64,000 nucleotides of DNA from Marinoscillum sp. 108 (GTDB lineage Bacteria; Bacteroidota; Bacteroidia; Cytophagales; Cyclobacteriaceae), in the NCBI RefSeq assembly GCF_902506655.1, contig NZ_LR734808.1:2480001-2544000 (forward strand). The letters are read 5' to 3'. Positions 1-8,911 of the stretch are shown one piece after another; the first letter of the stretch is position 1, and each line of letters starts with the position of its first letter. Made by a program: the position numbers and the translations under genes. The notes under the pieces were generated by a model, which was not told the DNA's origin, did not search any database, and worked only from the letters and a program-made list of their open reading frames with translations.

Positions 1-1262
1 TAAAAGAAAAGGGAGAAAATAACACTCAAAATCGCTACGATCAAATAAGTAAGCATCACCGGATCACCCACCTGCTGATACCAGTCCCACATCACTGTAA
101 ACAGGTAAAATTTAGCAGTGAACCCTACTGTGGGTGGAAGGCCGATCAAAGCGATCATCACTACTACCATCAACCCACCCATATAAGCCTCGGTTTTTGA
201 AAGTCCCGAGAAATGATTGATCTCTGTTTTGCCATGAATTTCGAAAACGGAAACCAGATAAAATACAGCTACATTCATCATGGCATAAACCACCGCATAC
301 CAGGCAAAGGCCACCGCACCATTTTCAAACGGAATGAGCAAGGTCACTAAAATAAATCCCGAATGAGCAATGGCCCCGTACGCAATCATCCGCTTAACAT
401 TGGTCTGCCCCAAAGCGCCAAGTGTGCCAAGAACGATTGTGAAGATGCCAATCACGGAAATGGTAACGTACAGCCAGTAAAGTTCCTGAACCCCCACAGT
501 CATGAGGATTCGGTGAAGCAACACAAACCCACCCAACTTTGGAACTACTGAAAGTACCATTACGGCATCAGTTGGTGCTTCCTGATAGGCAGAGGGCACC
601 CAAATGTGAAATGGAACTGCACTCACCTTGAAGAGTATTCCGCCAATGAAAAGTAAAATTCCCACGTTCAGGAGCACCGGATCTCCCGTCAGGTGAAGAT
701 CCATTTCAGAAAGCGACAGAGTCCCCGTAAAACCGTAAATAAGTGACATTCCGTAAAGCGCCAGTGCAGACGTGACGCCCCCAAAAATGAGGTATTTCAT
801 TCCAGCCTCAAAAGCTCCCTTCCTAAAATTGAAATTGGTGAGCATGTAGGCCGAAAACGATGTAAGCTCTACCGCCAGATAGATCACCAGGAGGTGATTG
901 ACAGAGAGCATCAGAGTACTACCTAATATCAGAGAAAGAATCAGAAAATAATACTCAGACCGGTGCCTTTCGGCTGTAGGAAAAAACACAATCCACAGTG
1001 AGGTCACGCCAAACAAAAGTTTCATGATTTGCCCCATTGAATCAGTCACCAGCGTTTGGTCAAATAAAAATCCAGAAACACCATCTACCTGAACCAACCA
1101 CATGGCCACCAAGATGACCACCACGTAGATCACCCGACTCACCAGAGTTTGCTTCCATACAAGACCGGCCATCAACAGAATAAGGGCACCTGCAGCCAGC
1201 GAAATTTCAAAACTCAGGCCTCCGAGACTGTCTAAAATATTGGTGAGCTGATTGGTGAGCAT
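1..1262 (-). CDS. nuoN: NADH-quinone oxidoreductase subunit N (3' end outside window)
   Basis: Antiporter-like proton-pumping membrane subunit of respiratory complex I. Translating the minus strand from the ATG at 1262 gives about 420 hydrophobic residues that run off the left edge without a stop, so the C-terminus is missing. The conserved antiporter-family loop is visible (PFHIWVPSAYQEAPTDAVM, around residues 217-235), followed by a lysine-containing helix (LSVVPKLGGFVLLHRIL) and the segment QTNVKRMIAYGAIAHSGF. It starts 3 bp after the nuoM stop and is the last visible gene of the nuoH-N operon. Identity is secure from motif and position after nuoM. Confidence 0.95.
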   Translation of the reverse strand, partial: MLTNQLTNILDSLGGLSFEISLAAGALILLMAGLVWKQTLVSRVIYVVVILVAMWLVQVDGVSGFLFDQTLVTDSMGQIMKLLFGVTSLWIVFFPTAERHRSEYYFLILSLILGSTLMLSVNHLLVIYLAVELTSFSAYMLTNFNFRKGAFEAGMKYLIFGGVTSALALYGMSLIYGFTGTLSLSEMDLHLTGDPVLLNVGILLFIGGILFKVSAVPFHIWVPSAYQEAPTDAVMVLSVVPKLGGFVLLHRILMTVGVQELYWLYVTISVIGIFTIVLGTLGALGQTNVKRMIAYGAIAHSGFILVTLLIPFENGAVAFAWYAVVYAMMNVAVFYLVSVFEIHGKTEINHFSGLSKTEAYMGGLMVVVMIALIGLPPTVGFTAKFYLFTVMWDWYQQVGDPVMLTYLIVAILSVIFSLFF

Positions 1263-1265
1263 GGT

Positions 1266-2894
1266 CTATTTATTTAGGAAATAGTGCCCCTGATCCAGCA
1301 CACGCTCTACAAAAAACTGAATGGAATTGTCGATGGGATCAAGAATCAGTGAAGGAAACACCCCGAAGAGCACTACCAATACTGCCAGCGGAGCCAGCAT
1401 CAACCATTCCCGAATAGTGAGATCCCGCATTAAAGACTCCCATTCGCGCTCCCTGGTCCAGAACTTACCAAAAAACATCCGCTGAAGGGTCCACAGATAA
1501 TACCCGGCTGAAATGATAATCCCGAGCACGGCCACCATACCTATCCATCTCGGGAATATGCCCGTGAGCGACTCTGTGCCGATGGCCCCCATAAGTACCA
1601 AAACTTCTCCAACAAATCCGGAGAGTCCAGGCAGCCCCAAAGAGGCAAAAAAGAATAAAACCACGAAAAAGGTATATTGAGGCATTTTACTCGCTAGGCC
1701 ACTCAGGTTTTCAATTTGCCGATCATGGGTGCGGTCATAGATCACCCCTACTATCAGGAACAATGCTCCGGAAATAAAGCCGTGGGATACCATCTGAAAC
1801 AATGAACCGGAAACGCCTTCGCTGGTGATCGCTGCCAGACCAAGCAGGACAAACCCCATGTGGGAGACGGAAGAATAGGCAATCAATTTTTTAATGTCAT
1901 TCTGAGCCATGGCCACCAGGCCACCATAGATAATAGAGATCAACCCAATGACGGCCACTGGATAAGCCATGGAGATTGCTGCATCCGGGAAAATGGCATA
2001 ACAAATCCTAAAAAGACCATACCCTCCTACTTTCAAGAGCACCCCTGCCAGGAGTACAGAAATGGCCGTTGGTGCCTCCACGTGGGCATCCGGTAGCCAT
2101 GTATGGAAAGGCACGGCGGGCAGTTTGATCATAAACCCGACAAGCAACAGGATAAAAGCCACAGACCTCAGAGGCATTCCCCAGAGCACATATCCACTTT
2201 CCGGGGACAGCAGTGTATTACTCAGATAAACACCGTCCATCATCTGGATCAGACTAAAAGTATTCGTTTGTGCGCCGGCACCATCTATACTCCCTACTGA
2301 CAGGTACAGACCGATCATCACGATGAGGATAAACAACGAACCCAGAAGGGTATATAAGAAAAATTTGATTGAAGCGTAAGACCTCCTCGGCCCTCCCCAT
2401 ATCCCGATGAGGAAAAACATAGGGAGCAACATGAATTCAAAGAAGACATAGAAAAGGAAAAAGTCGAGTGAAGCGAAGCACCCGATCAAACTCCCGCTCA
2501 AAATGAGATAAAGCATGAAATATCCCTTCACTTTGGTAGTCAGCTTCCAGGAGGAAACCACACCGATCACCAGCAAAATGGTGCTCATCACAATGAGCGG
2601 CATGCTGATGCCATCCACGCCCACCGAATAGTCCACCTGAAGGGATCCATAATTGCCCAACTGAAGTGAAAACCAGGGTGCCAACTCTACATACTGGAAA
2701 GCATCCGCCCAGGCCTTTGGCTGAATGGAGCCATCAAATCCAAAAAACAGGATCAGGCCAAAAACCAACTGTACCAAGGTGGCTCCCAATGCAATCCATC
2801 GAATGGCCTGACGCGAAGAAGCCGGCAAGACCCCCACCACAAAAGCGGCTGCCAACGGCAAAAAAATCATCCAACTAAGCAGGTAGTTCATCAT
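1266..2894 (-). CDS. nuoM: NADH-quinone oxidoreductase subunit M
   Basis: Second antiporter-like subunit of the complex I membrane arm, a proton-pumping polytopic protein. The 542-residue product has about 14 predicted membrane helices. It shows the family glutamate in FYVFFEFMLLPMFFLIGIWG, the loop PFHTWLPDAHVEAPTAISVL, a following conserved lysine (LLKVGGYG), and NDIKKLIAYSSVSHMGFVLLG. Its length fits NuoM, which is slightly longer than NuoN and shorter than NuoL. It lies 13 bp downstream of nuoL and 3 bp upstream of nuoN, as in most bacterial nuo operons. Confidence 0.97.
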   Translation of the reverse strand: MMNYLLSWMIFLPLAAAFVVGVLPASSRQAIRWIALGATLVQLVFGLILFFGFDGSIQPKAWADAFQYVELAPWFSLQLGNYGSLQVDYSVGVDGISMPLIVMSTILLVIGVVSSWKLTTKVKGYFMLYLILSGSLIGCFASLDFFLFYVFFEFMLLPMFFLIGIWGGPRRSYASIKFFLYTLLGSLFILIVMIGLYLSVGSIDGAGAQTNTFSLIQMMDGVYLSNTLLSPESGYVLWGMPLRSVAFILLLVGFMIKLPAVPFHTWLPDAHVEAPTAISVLLAGVLLKVGGYGLFRICYAIFPDAAISMAYPVAVIGLISIIYGGLVAMAQNDIKKLIAYSSVSHMGFVLLGLAAITSEGVSGSLFQMVSHGFISGALFLIVGVIYDRTHDRQIENLSGLASKMPQYTFFVVLFFFASLGLPGLSGFVGEVLVLMGAIGTESLTGIFPRWIGMVAVLGIIISAGYYLWTLQRMFFGKFWTREREWESLMRDLTIREWLMLAPLAVLVVLFGVFPSLILDPIDNSIQFFVERVLDQGHYFLNK

Positions 2895-2907
2895 ATTTTC
2901 TACTTAA

Positions 2908-4872
2908 CTAATATTGAGACCACAGCACAAGCAGCAACAGCAGGAGCATCATCCAGATAAGCTGATTCTGAACCTTGCCCGATTGTATTTTGCTAAACAT
3001 TCCCCCCACACCTCTGGATAGCCAGGCTACGAAATTAACCAGTCCATCCACAACTTCACGATCGATCACGGCCAAAGCTTTACTAAAAACCACAGTGGAC
3101 ACTCCCGCTGCATTAACTAACCAATCAATCACTTTCCGATCAAAAACACGGGCTGCCCCCGCCATCCTTATATAATTCTTTGACAAACCTTCGTAAACTC
3201 TTTCCAGATACCATCCCTCAAAGATCAATCGGCTGTACCACTTCGTTGGCACCTGAGCCATCTGATAGCTCAAAGTGCGCATTGACCCGGGTCTGAAGAA
3301 AATGTAGCTGATCGCCAAACCGCCAATGGCCAGCGCTATGGATAATATCATGGTCCAAATCTGGATGCTTCCATGTCCATGACCGACAGTGTCTCCAAAC
3401 ACAAAAGAACCCAGCCACCAACCATTGGCATCCAGTGGATTGAGTGCATTGGCCAGCCAAAGTGCTCCCGCTGACAAAACGATCAACGGAACCTTCACCA
3501 GACCCAGTGGCTCCATTTGAGGGAGCTTTTCAATGGCAGTACGGGGATTGCCATAAAAAACCAAAAGGATTTGCCGCCCAATATAGATGGGCGTAAGCAG
3601 TGCAGTAATAAATGCCAGATCTGACACCAGATAAGCCAGCCAGTACCCCTGGGTAGAATGCCCTGTCGCCCAGAGCCAGACCTCAGACAAAATACCTTCT
3701 TTTGACAGAAAACCTGAAAACAATGGGAGTCCTGAGAGTGCGAGCCCACAGATGATAAAAGCGATGTGCGTAAAAGGCAACACTTTTCTTAACCCACCCA
3801 TCATTCGCATGTCCTGAGCATCAAAGGTGGAATCGTCATGCTTAAGGGTGTGGAGGTAATGAATAACCGCACCAGCCGCCAGAAACAGCCCCGCCTTAAA
3901 AAAAGCATGGGTCCAGAGGTGAAAAAGAGATGACTCATGAGCTCCTGCTCCAATGCCCATCACCATATAGCCAAGCTGTGAGATGGTAGAATAAGCCAAT
4001 ACTTTCTTGATATCATGCTGGGTGAGTGCGGAAACTGCCGCCATAAATGCCGTCACTGCACCAATGACAGCCGTAGCATTCAGCACCATTGGAGACAAAA
4101 ACGGCACCACACGAATCAGCAGATAAACACCAGCCGCCACCATAGTGGCAGCATGGATCAGCGCCGACACTGGCGTTGGGCCGGCCATCGCTTTTGGCAA
4201 CCACCCCGAAAATGGAAACTGCGCAGATTTACCCAGCGCACCAATCATCAGACCAAAGCCTGCCAGATTTACCAGCAACGAGGAATTTCCTCCGGTCAGA
4301 GAAGACAAAAATGGCTGATTGAGTTCCGTAATCATTAAAATCACACCGATCAGCAGGCCTGCATCGGCCACCCGGTTGATCATAAAAGCTTTCCTGGCTG
4401 CAACGGCTTTCTCTTTATCCTCAAACCAGAACCCAATCAGCAGGTAAGAGGAAAAACCAACCAGTTCCCAAAAGATGAAAATGACAAGAAAATGATCTGC
4501 TGCCAGCAGCCCAATCATCGAAGAAGTGAAAAAGCCGAGTTTGCCAAAATACCGATGAATGGCCCGGTCATGACTGAGATAATGCGCAGAGAAAAGATGC
4601 ACCAGCAGGGACACCAGGTAGACCAACCCAATCAGCACCGCACTGATCCTGTCTATGGCCCACCCAAGTTCATATCCGGGAAGCCACTCCCACCGAACCA
4701 TAACGCTGGCTTCATAACTCTGATAAATTAAAAAACCAGCCATTACCGCTCCAGGCAGCATGCCTATCAGAGAAAGTCTGCCAGCATTCTTTGAGCCTGA
4801 AAGGTAAGTAATGATTCCACCCAAGAGGGGAAAAATAAGAACAAGCGCTATGTAGATGGCTGAGGTTGTCAT
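2908..4872 (-). CDS. nuoL: NADH-quinone oxidoreductase subunit L
   Basis: Largest antiporter-like subunit of complex I, at the distal end of the membrane arm. The 654 residues include the signature FSGWLPKAMAGPTPVSALIH, the helix following it, and QHDIKKVLAYSTISQLGYMVMG. The C-terminal region has extra membrane segments and a long amphipathic stretch ending in a final hydrophobic helix (LIWMMLLLLLLVLW). This matches the lateral helix that NuoL lays along NuoM and NuoN. The start ATG overlaps the nuoK stop (TAATG), which indicates coupled translation. Confidence 0.97.
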   Translation of the reverse strand: MTTSAIYIALVLIFPLLGGIITYLSGSKNAGRLSLIGMLPGAVMAGFLIYQSYEASVMVRWEWLPGYELGWAIDRISAVLIGLVYLVSLLVHLFSAHYLSHDRAIHRYFGKLGFFTSSMIGLLAADHFLVIFIFWELVGFSSYLLIGFWFEDKEKAVAARKAFMINRVADAGLLIGVILMITELNQPFLSSLTGGNSSLLVNLAGFGLMIGALGKSAQFPFSGWLPKAMAGPTPVSALIHAATMVAAGVYLLIRVVPFLSPMVLNATAVIGAVTAFMAAVSALTQHDIKKVLAYSTISQLGYMVMGIGAGAHESSLFHLWTHAFFKAGLFLAAGAVIHYLHTLKHDDSTFDAQDMRMMGGLRKVLPFTHIAFIICGLALSGLPLFSGFLSKEGILSEVWLWATGHSTQGYWLAYLVSDLAFITALLTPIYIGRQILLVFYGNPRTAIEKLPQMEPLGLVKVPLIVLSAGALWLANALNPLDANGWWLGSFVFGDTVGHGHGSIQIWTMILSIALAIGGLAISYIFFRPGSMRTLSYQMAQVPTKWYSRLIFEGWYLERVYEGLSKNYIRMAGAARVFDRKVIDWLVNAAGVSTVVFSKALAVIDREVVDGLVNFVAWLSRGVGGMFSKIQSGKVQNQLIWMMLLLLLLVLWSQY

Positions 4873-5180
4873 TAGTTCTCCAGCGTATTTAGATCATCCA
4901 GATCAGACGAATCATAGGTTTTGTAGATATTGAGCAGGATAGCCAGGGCAATGGCTGCCTCTGCGGCAGCAATCACCACGGAAAAGATGGCAAAAACCTG
5001 CCCGTTCAGGTCTGGGTCAAACTTTGAGAAGGCCACCAGATTCAGGTTGGCTGCATTCAGCATCAGCTCTATTCCGATCAACACGAAAACAGCATTCTTT
5101 TTGATCAACACAATGAGCAGCCCACTGCACAGTAAGAAAGCCGATAGGATCAAATAATAGGTTAAAGGAATCTGAGTCAT
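4872..5180 (-). CDS. nuoK: NADH-quinone oxidoreductase subunit K
   Basis: Small (102-residue) three-helix membrane subunit of complex I, MrpC-like. Two membrane-embedded glutamates needed for proton transfer in the family are present: one in GIELMLNAANLNLVAFS and one in VVIAAAEAAIALAILLNIY. It overlaps nuoJ by 4 bp upstream and nuoL by 1 bp downstream, a compact arrangement typical of nuoJKL. Length matches the usual 100-105 residues. Confidence 0.97.
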   Translation of the reverse strand: MTQIPLTYYLILSAFLLCSGLLIVLIKKNAVFVLIGIELMLNAANLNLVAFSKFDPDLNGQVFAIFSVVIAAAEAAIALAILLNIYKTYDSSDLDDLNTLEN

Positions 5181-5686
5181 GCGTTTCCTGATTTTTTAGC
5201 CAGAAATGCCGCCCCCACCAGTGCTCCCAAAAGCAAGAATGCGATCACCTCAAAGGCAATCAAATGATCTGTGAGGAAGAGAACACCGATTTTCCTTACC
5301 TGATCCATATCCGAAACTTCAGCATTCGGCCATGTCAGCCCAGAGCTCAATGTCCATTTGGTCAACAACAAAAAGAAAACGGCGCATACAGTACCGCCCA
5401 GCACCACACTTCGGTGTTGGGTAAACACACCCTCATCACTTACTCGCTTGGTGAGCATAATTCCGAAAATAAGCAGTACAATGACCCCCCCGGCATAAAT
5501 CATGATCTGCACCACCGCCATCAATTCCGCATGAAGCAGCACATAAGTAGCCGCCAGTCCCAACAATGAAATCACGAAAGCAAACGCCGCCCGAATGATG
5601 TTTTTGGTAAACAGGAGGTACAGGACGGGCACTACAATCATTAGTCCGAAAAACGCTGTAAATACATCACTTATCCCCATCGTCAT
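5177..5686 (-). CDS. nuoJ: NADH-quinone oxidoreductase subunit J
   Basis: Five-helix membrane subunit of complex I, 169 residues. The family core is visible: helix 3 region ELMAVVQIMIYAGGVIVLLIFG, which in NuoJ lies next to NuoK, then a loop and a final helix (LIAFEVIAFLLLGALVGAAFLAKK). The start overlaps the 3' end of nuoI by about 20 bp; a second in-frame ATG at 5680 could also serve. Order H-I-J-K-L-M-N is conserved. Confidence 0.96.
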   Translation of the reverse strand: MTMGISDVFTAFFGLMIVVPVLYLLFTKNIIRAAFAFVISLLGLAATYVLLHAELMAVVQIMIYAGGVIVLLIFGIMLTKRVSDEGVFTQHRSVVLGGTVCAVFFLLLTKWTLSSGLTWPNAEVSDMDQVRKIGVLFLTDHLIAFEVIAFLLLGALVGAAFLAKKSGNA

Positions 5687-6536
5687 CTTTTGGTTTCTTA
5701 GGAATCATCGGCCTGGGCTTAAACTTGGGCTTGTTCTCTGGCTTGTCAGTCTCGCCACCGGCGGCTTTGGGTTTCAATACTGGCTTCATCGCAGGTTTTT
5801 TCATGACCGGCCGAGGCTTTTCTGTCTCCGCTGGCTTAGTGGACTGCTCCTCATTAGCGGCAGGTTTTGGCTTCATGACCGGCTTTGCGCCAGCTGGTTT
5901 AGGTGCCATAGGTTTAGGGCGCATCACAGCTTTGGCTTTCACAGGCTCACGCTCAGAGTCCCCTTTCGCAGCAGCCTTGGCTGCCGCCTTTTTCTCCTCA
6001 AACTCTGCCAGTTCTTTTCGCTTCTGCGCGATCTCCGCCAGACTCATCTCAGCAAATGAGTACACATGATCATTCACATCAAACTCACTGAAATCATAAA
6101 CCTTGGTCATGGTGAGACACTCCGTAGGACATACAGTCGTGCATAGGCCGCAAAAGCAGCATTTGGACATGTCTATGTCAAATTTCGCGGCGTGAATCCG
6201 TTTGGGTGTACCATCTGAGGTCATCCCAAAAGTCTCAGGAGCCAATATGGGGTCTATCTCGATACAATCTACCGGGCATACTTTGGCACACTTATCACAT
6301 ACAATACAGTCATCGATCTCATTATGCAGCCGATAGCGGGCATTGTCGGGCACAGGTAAAGACTCATAAGGATACTCCAGTGTCACGATCCCTTTGTCCG
6401 CATCAAAATACTTTTCATCGGCTACCCCTATGGGGGTTCTTGATTTTCTGGCATCCGCCAAATAGCCAAAAGTGAGCTTTAAGCCCTCACTCATGGTGCT
6501 AAATGCCTCTTTGATATTTTTAAAGTATCCACTCAT
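5667..6536 (-). CDS. nuoI: NADH-quinone oxidoreductase subunit I with long C-terminal tail
   Basis: Ferredoxin-like subunit carrying two [4Fe-4S] clusters that pass electrons to the quinone site. Both binding motifs are intact: CIVCDKCAKVCPVDC and CCFCGLCTTVCPTEC (CxxCxxCxxxCP). I chose the ATG at 6536 because it overlaps the nuoH stop (ATGA) and gives a normal NuoI N-terminus; a start at 6650 would add 38 residues that do not look like NuoI. The product is 289 residues, well over the 160-190 usual for the family. The excess is a C-terminal tail of about 100 residues, rich in Lys, Pro, Ala and Met with repeated (M)KPKP-like units and an acidic end (DDDGDK). The tail is probably disordered; its role is unknown. 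Confidence 0.95.
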   Translation of the reverse strand: MSGYFKNIKEAFSTMSEGLKLTFGYLADARKSRTPIGVADEKYFDADKGIVTLEYPYESLPVPDNARYRLHNEIDDCIVCDKCAKVCPVDCIEIDPILAPETFGMTSDGTPKRIHAAKFDIDMSKCCFCGLCTTVCPTECLTMTKVYDFSEFDVNDHVYSFAEMSLAEIAQKRKELAEFEEKKAAAKAAAKGDSEREPVKAKAVMRPKPMAPKPAGAKPVMKPKPAANEEQSTKPAETEKPRPVMKKPAMKPVLKPKAAGGETDKPENKPKFKPRPMIPKKPKDDDGDK

Positions 6537-7588
6537 AACATCCACAGTTTCCAAATGCCAACCACAAACAACAACAGAATAGCTGCCGGAGTTAAATATT
6601 TCCAAGATAATGACATCAACTGATCTACCCTTAGTCTGGGATAAGTCCATCGAATCATCATCTGCAGAAAAATGAAGAAAGTACCCTTACTTACCAGCCA
6701 AAATGCACCCCATACAGGGCCTGTAGTCCAGTCGGCCAGCTTTAGGACACCCATATTGGGCAAAGGTGTGTTCCAGCCACCAAAAAAAAGAATGGCCGCC
6801 AGAAAAGATACCAATAGCATCATGGCATATTCGGATAGCATGAATATACCCCAGCGAAAGCCACTATACTCAGTGTGATAGCCCCCGATCAGCTCAGACT
6901 CTGCCTCCGGCAGGTCAAAAGGCACCCTATTGGACTCCGCTAATCCTGAAATGAAAAAGATCAAAAACACTACCCACATAAAAGGCATGGTGAAGACGTT
7001 CCAGCTAAGAAAGCCACCAATACCGGTCACCTCCAAAGATGATATGCCCAGGAAGTAACGCGGAGCTTCTCCCAAAATACCCTGCTGCTGTGTAATGCTT
7101 TGGAGGTCCATGGTCTGCGCATACATCACCACAGCCAGCACCGACAGTCCGAGTGGTATCTCATAGGAAACAATCTGTGCTGCTGAGCGCATGGCGCCGT
7201 ATAGGGAATACTTATTATTAGAACCCCAGCCAGCCATCAAAATCCCCAGAACATCTATGGAAACGATAGCCAGAAGGTAAAACACCCCTACCGAAAAGGC
7301 GGGAGGAAAGGCCTCAGTAGTCAAAGGGAGTGCCGCAAAACCTCCAAAAATAGAAGCAAATATGAGGATGGGCGCGAAAAGAAATAATGCTTTGTCAGCT
7401 GCCTTTGGCCGAATGTCTTCCTTCTGCAACATTTTCAACAGATCAGCTACTGTTTGAAACAAGCCCTTTGGGCCCACCTCCATCGGACCGAGGCGGTTTT
7501 GTACGAACGCAGCGATCTTGCGCTCACCGTACACGCCCACCACGACAAACCCCAATAAAAACGGCAAAAAGAATAAAAAAGTGATCAT
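6533..7588 (-). CDS. nuoH: NADH-quinone oxidoreductase subunit H
   Basis: Membrane subunit that forms the quinone-binding cavity between the peripheral and membrane arms of complex I. Motifs: GERKIAAFVQNRLGP after the first helix, FQTVADLLKMLQKEDIRP, and the charged quinone-site loop ESNRVPFDLPEAESELIGGY. I used the ATG at 7588, which begins directly in transmembrane helix 1 (351 residues). A TTG at 7651 or GTG at 7645 would add about 20 residues. It is the first gene of the nuo cluster here; the 216 bp upstream to the divergent gene at 7868 contain no nuoG. Confidence 0.94.
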   Translation of the reverse strand: MITFLFFLPFLLGFVVVGVYGERKIAAFVQNRLGPMEVGPKGLFQTVADLLKMLQKEDIRPKAADKALFLFAPILIFASIFGGFAALPLTTEAFPPAFSVGVFYLLAIVSIDVLGILMAGWGSNNKYSLYGAMRSAAQIVSYEIPLGLSVLAVVMYAQTMDLQSITQQQGILGEAPRYFLGISSLEVTGIGGFLSWNVFTMPFMWVVFLIFFISGLAESNRVPFDLPEAESELIGGYHTEYSGFRWGIFMLSEYAMMLLVSFLAAILFFGGWNTPLPNMGVLKLADWTTGPVWGAFWLVSKGTFFIFLQMMIRWTYPRLRVDQLMSLSWKYLTPAAILLLFVVGIWKLWML

Positions 7589-7807
7589 TAGCCCTAAAAC
7601 ATCGGTCTTTCTAAAAATGTTAGCGGCTAAGTTAAACGAAGACACTGACAAGCAGAAAAGTTTGCCTATTTCTCATCAAAGGACACCTCTCATTGGAAAA
7701 TCATTAATATGAAATATGGATGTTCCTCAATCTTTGCAAGAATTAAAAAAAGAAATAAAATTATGCGATATCTTCCTTTTAAAATATAATATTCTGATTT
7801 TAATGAT

Positions 7808-7815
7808 TAATTTTG
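7808..7815 (+). promoter_or_regulatory. possible -7 box of a Bacteroidota promoter
   Basis: TAATTTTG matches the Bacteroidota -7 consensus TAnnTTTG and lies 52 bp before the start codon at 7868. The AT-rich divergent region 7652-7867 must also hold the promoter of nuoH. No good -33 TTTG partner is visible at the usual spacing, so this is a weak call. Confidence 0.3.
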
Positions 7816-7867
7816 TTCTGTTGTTATATAAAAACTGGAATTTACAGAACCATAAAACAGCAAAAAT

Positions 7868-8350
7868 ATGAAGAGGATATTAATGTTTTTTTTGGCCGTT
7901 ACTGCAAGTACTGCACTACTGGCCCAGTCAGGAGATGAAGAGATGTTTCACTTCAGAGCCATGGAAGATAAACTGGATGATTCTGCCATTGATTTGGCAT
8001 TCATCAGGGGTCACTTCATGGGAGAGGAAGTAGCTAAGAAACTTTACTTGCTCCGTGAGCGATACACCTGGGTAGAAGAAGAATCTTCGACCAACCCTAC
8101 ACCAAAAACCTATATAGATAAGCCTGCTATCTATAATTCGGTGAAGAAACTGGAGCGCTACTACAAAAAAGGAATCAAGAAAGGATATATCAAAGAGGAG
8201 ATGGCCATTGCCGAGTTTCAACAAATTCTGGACATAGCCATCTTCATCAGAAACCAACAAACTGCGGAGTTTGAAGACTTATTGGGCCAACTCAAGGAAG
8301 ATGAGCAAATTGTGGGGATGTACACTAAAAAAGTCCTTTTAAGCTATTAA
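7868..8350 (+). CDS. small exported protein of unknown function
   Basis: I do not recognise a family. The 160-residue product begins with a clear signal peptide (MKRILMFFLAVTASTALLAQ), so the mature protein of about 140 residues is probably periplasmic. The rest is charged and largely helical in character, with no cysteine and no membrane segment after the signal. It contains a basic run near the middle (KKLERYYKKGIKKGYIKEE). It is transcribed divergently from nuoH and is followed by an intrinsic terminator, so it is probably a single-gene unit. Confidence 0.8.
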   Translation: MKRILMFFLAVTASTALLAQSGDEEMFHFRAMEDKLDDSAIDLAFIRGHFMGEEVAKKLYLLRERYTWVEEESSTNPTPKTYIDKPAIYNSVKKLERYYKKGIKKGYIKEEMAIAEFQQILDIAIFIRNQQTAEFEDLLGQLKEDEQIVGMYTKKVLLSY

Positions 8351-8379
8351 ATAAAAGATTTCTCCAATTTAGTCATGAG

Positions 8380-8404
8380 AGCCAGCGTTTGCGCTGGCTT
8401 TTTT
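8380..8404 (+). terminator. rho-independent terminator
   Basis: Perfect stem AGCCAGCG / CGCTGGCT with a TTTG loop, followed by a run of T (8399-8404). It ends the transcript of the exported protein gene 30 bp upstream and lies just before the gluconokinase gene. Confidence 0.85.
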
Positions 8405-8433
8405 ATTGTCCTTTTTGGTAACTTCCGCATATT

Positions 8434-8910
8434 ATGGCGCACCCAATTATCATCATGGGAGTATCCGGCAGCGGCAAGACGACCATCGGCCACATGGTCG
8501 CTGATCGACTCGGTAAGACTTTTCTGGATGCAGATGATTTCCATCCGGAAGAGAACAAAACCAAAATGGCCAGTGGCATACCTCTCAATGACGATGACAG
8601 ACTCCCTTGGCTTCAGACACTGAAAGAGCAACTCATATCTACTCCTGGCGTGGTGCTGGCTTGCTCAGCCCTGAAGGCCAGCTATCGTTTCATTCTGGAT
8701 CCCAACCACGCCTATTCCTGGATTTATCTGGATGGTAGCAAGGAACTGATCTTTGAAAGACTTAAAAAGCGTGCAGGCCATTACATGAAAGAAAACCTCC
8801 TTGACAGTCAATTTGAGACCCTCGAAGTACCTGACGATGCACTGAAGGTCAGCATTGATCAGCATCCGGATGAAATCGTTTCAGTCATTCTCAAATCATT
8901 GAAACCGTAG
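8434..8910 (+). CDS. gntK: gluconokinase
   Basis: Cytoplasmic P-loop kinase converting D-gluconate and ATP to 6-phosphogluconate. Residues 9-17 are the Walker A loop (GVSGSGKTT). The family substrate signature follows: DADDFHPEENKTKMASGIPL then NDDDRLPWL. The central ACSALKASYR segment is also present. Length of 158 residues is slightly short of the usual 165-175 but nothing conserved is missing. No gluconate permease or Entner-Doudoroff genes are nearby. It converges on the protease gene with only 1 bp between the two stop codons. Confidence 0.93.
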   Translation: MAHPIIIMGVSGSGKTTIGHMVADRLGKTFLDADDFHPEENKTKMASGIPLNDDDRLPWLQTLKEQLISTPGVVLACSALKASYRFILDPNHAYSWIYLDGSKELIFERLKKRAGHYMKENLLDSQFETLEVPDDALKVSIDQHPDEIVSVILKSLKP

Positions 8911-8911
8911 A

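Noticed and set aside
4015-4338. 107-codon frame on the plus strand inside nuoL
   Set aside because: Lies wholly antisense to a strongly conserved gene; protein is His/Arg/Gln-rich nonsense without any motif.
5667-6650. NuoI start at 6650
   Set aside because: The extra 38 residues lie inside nuoH in another frame; the ATG at 6536 overlaps the nuoH stop by 4 bp and gives a normal N-terminus.
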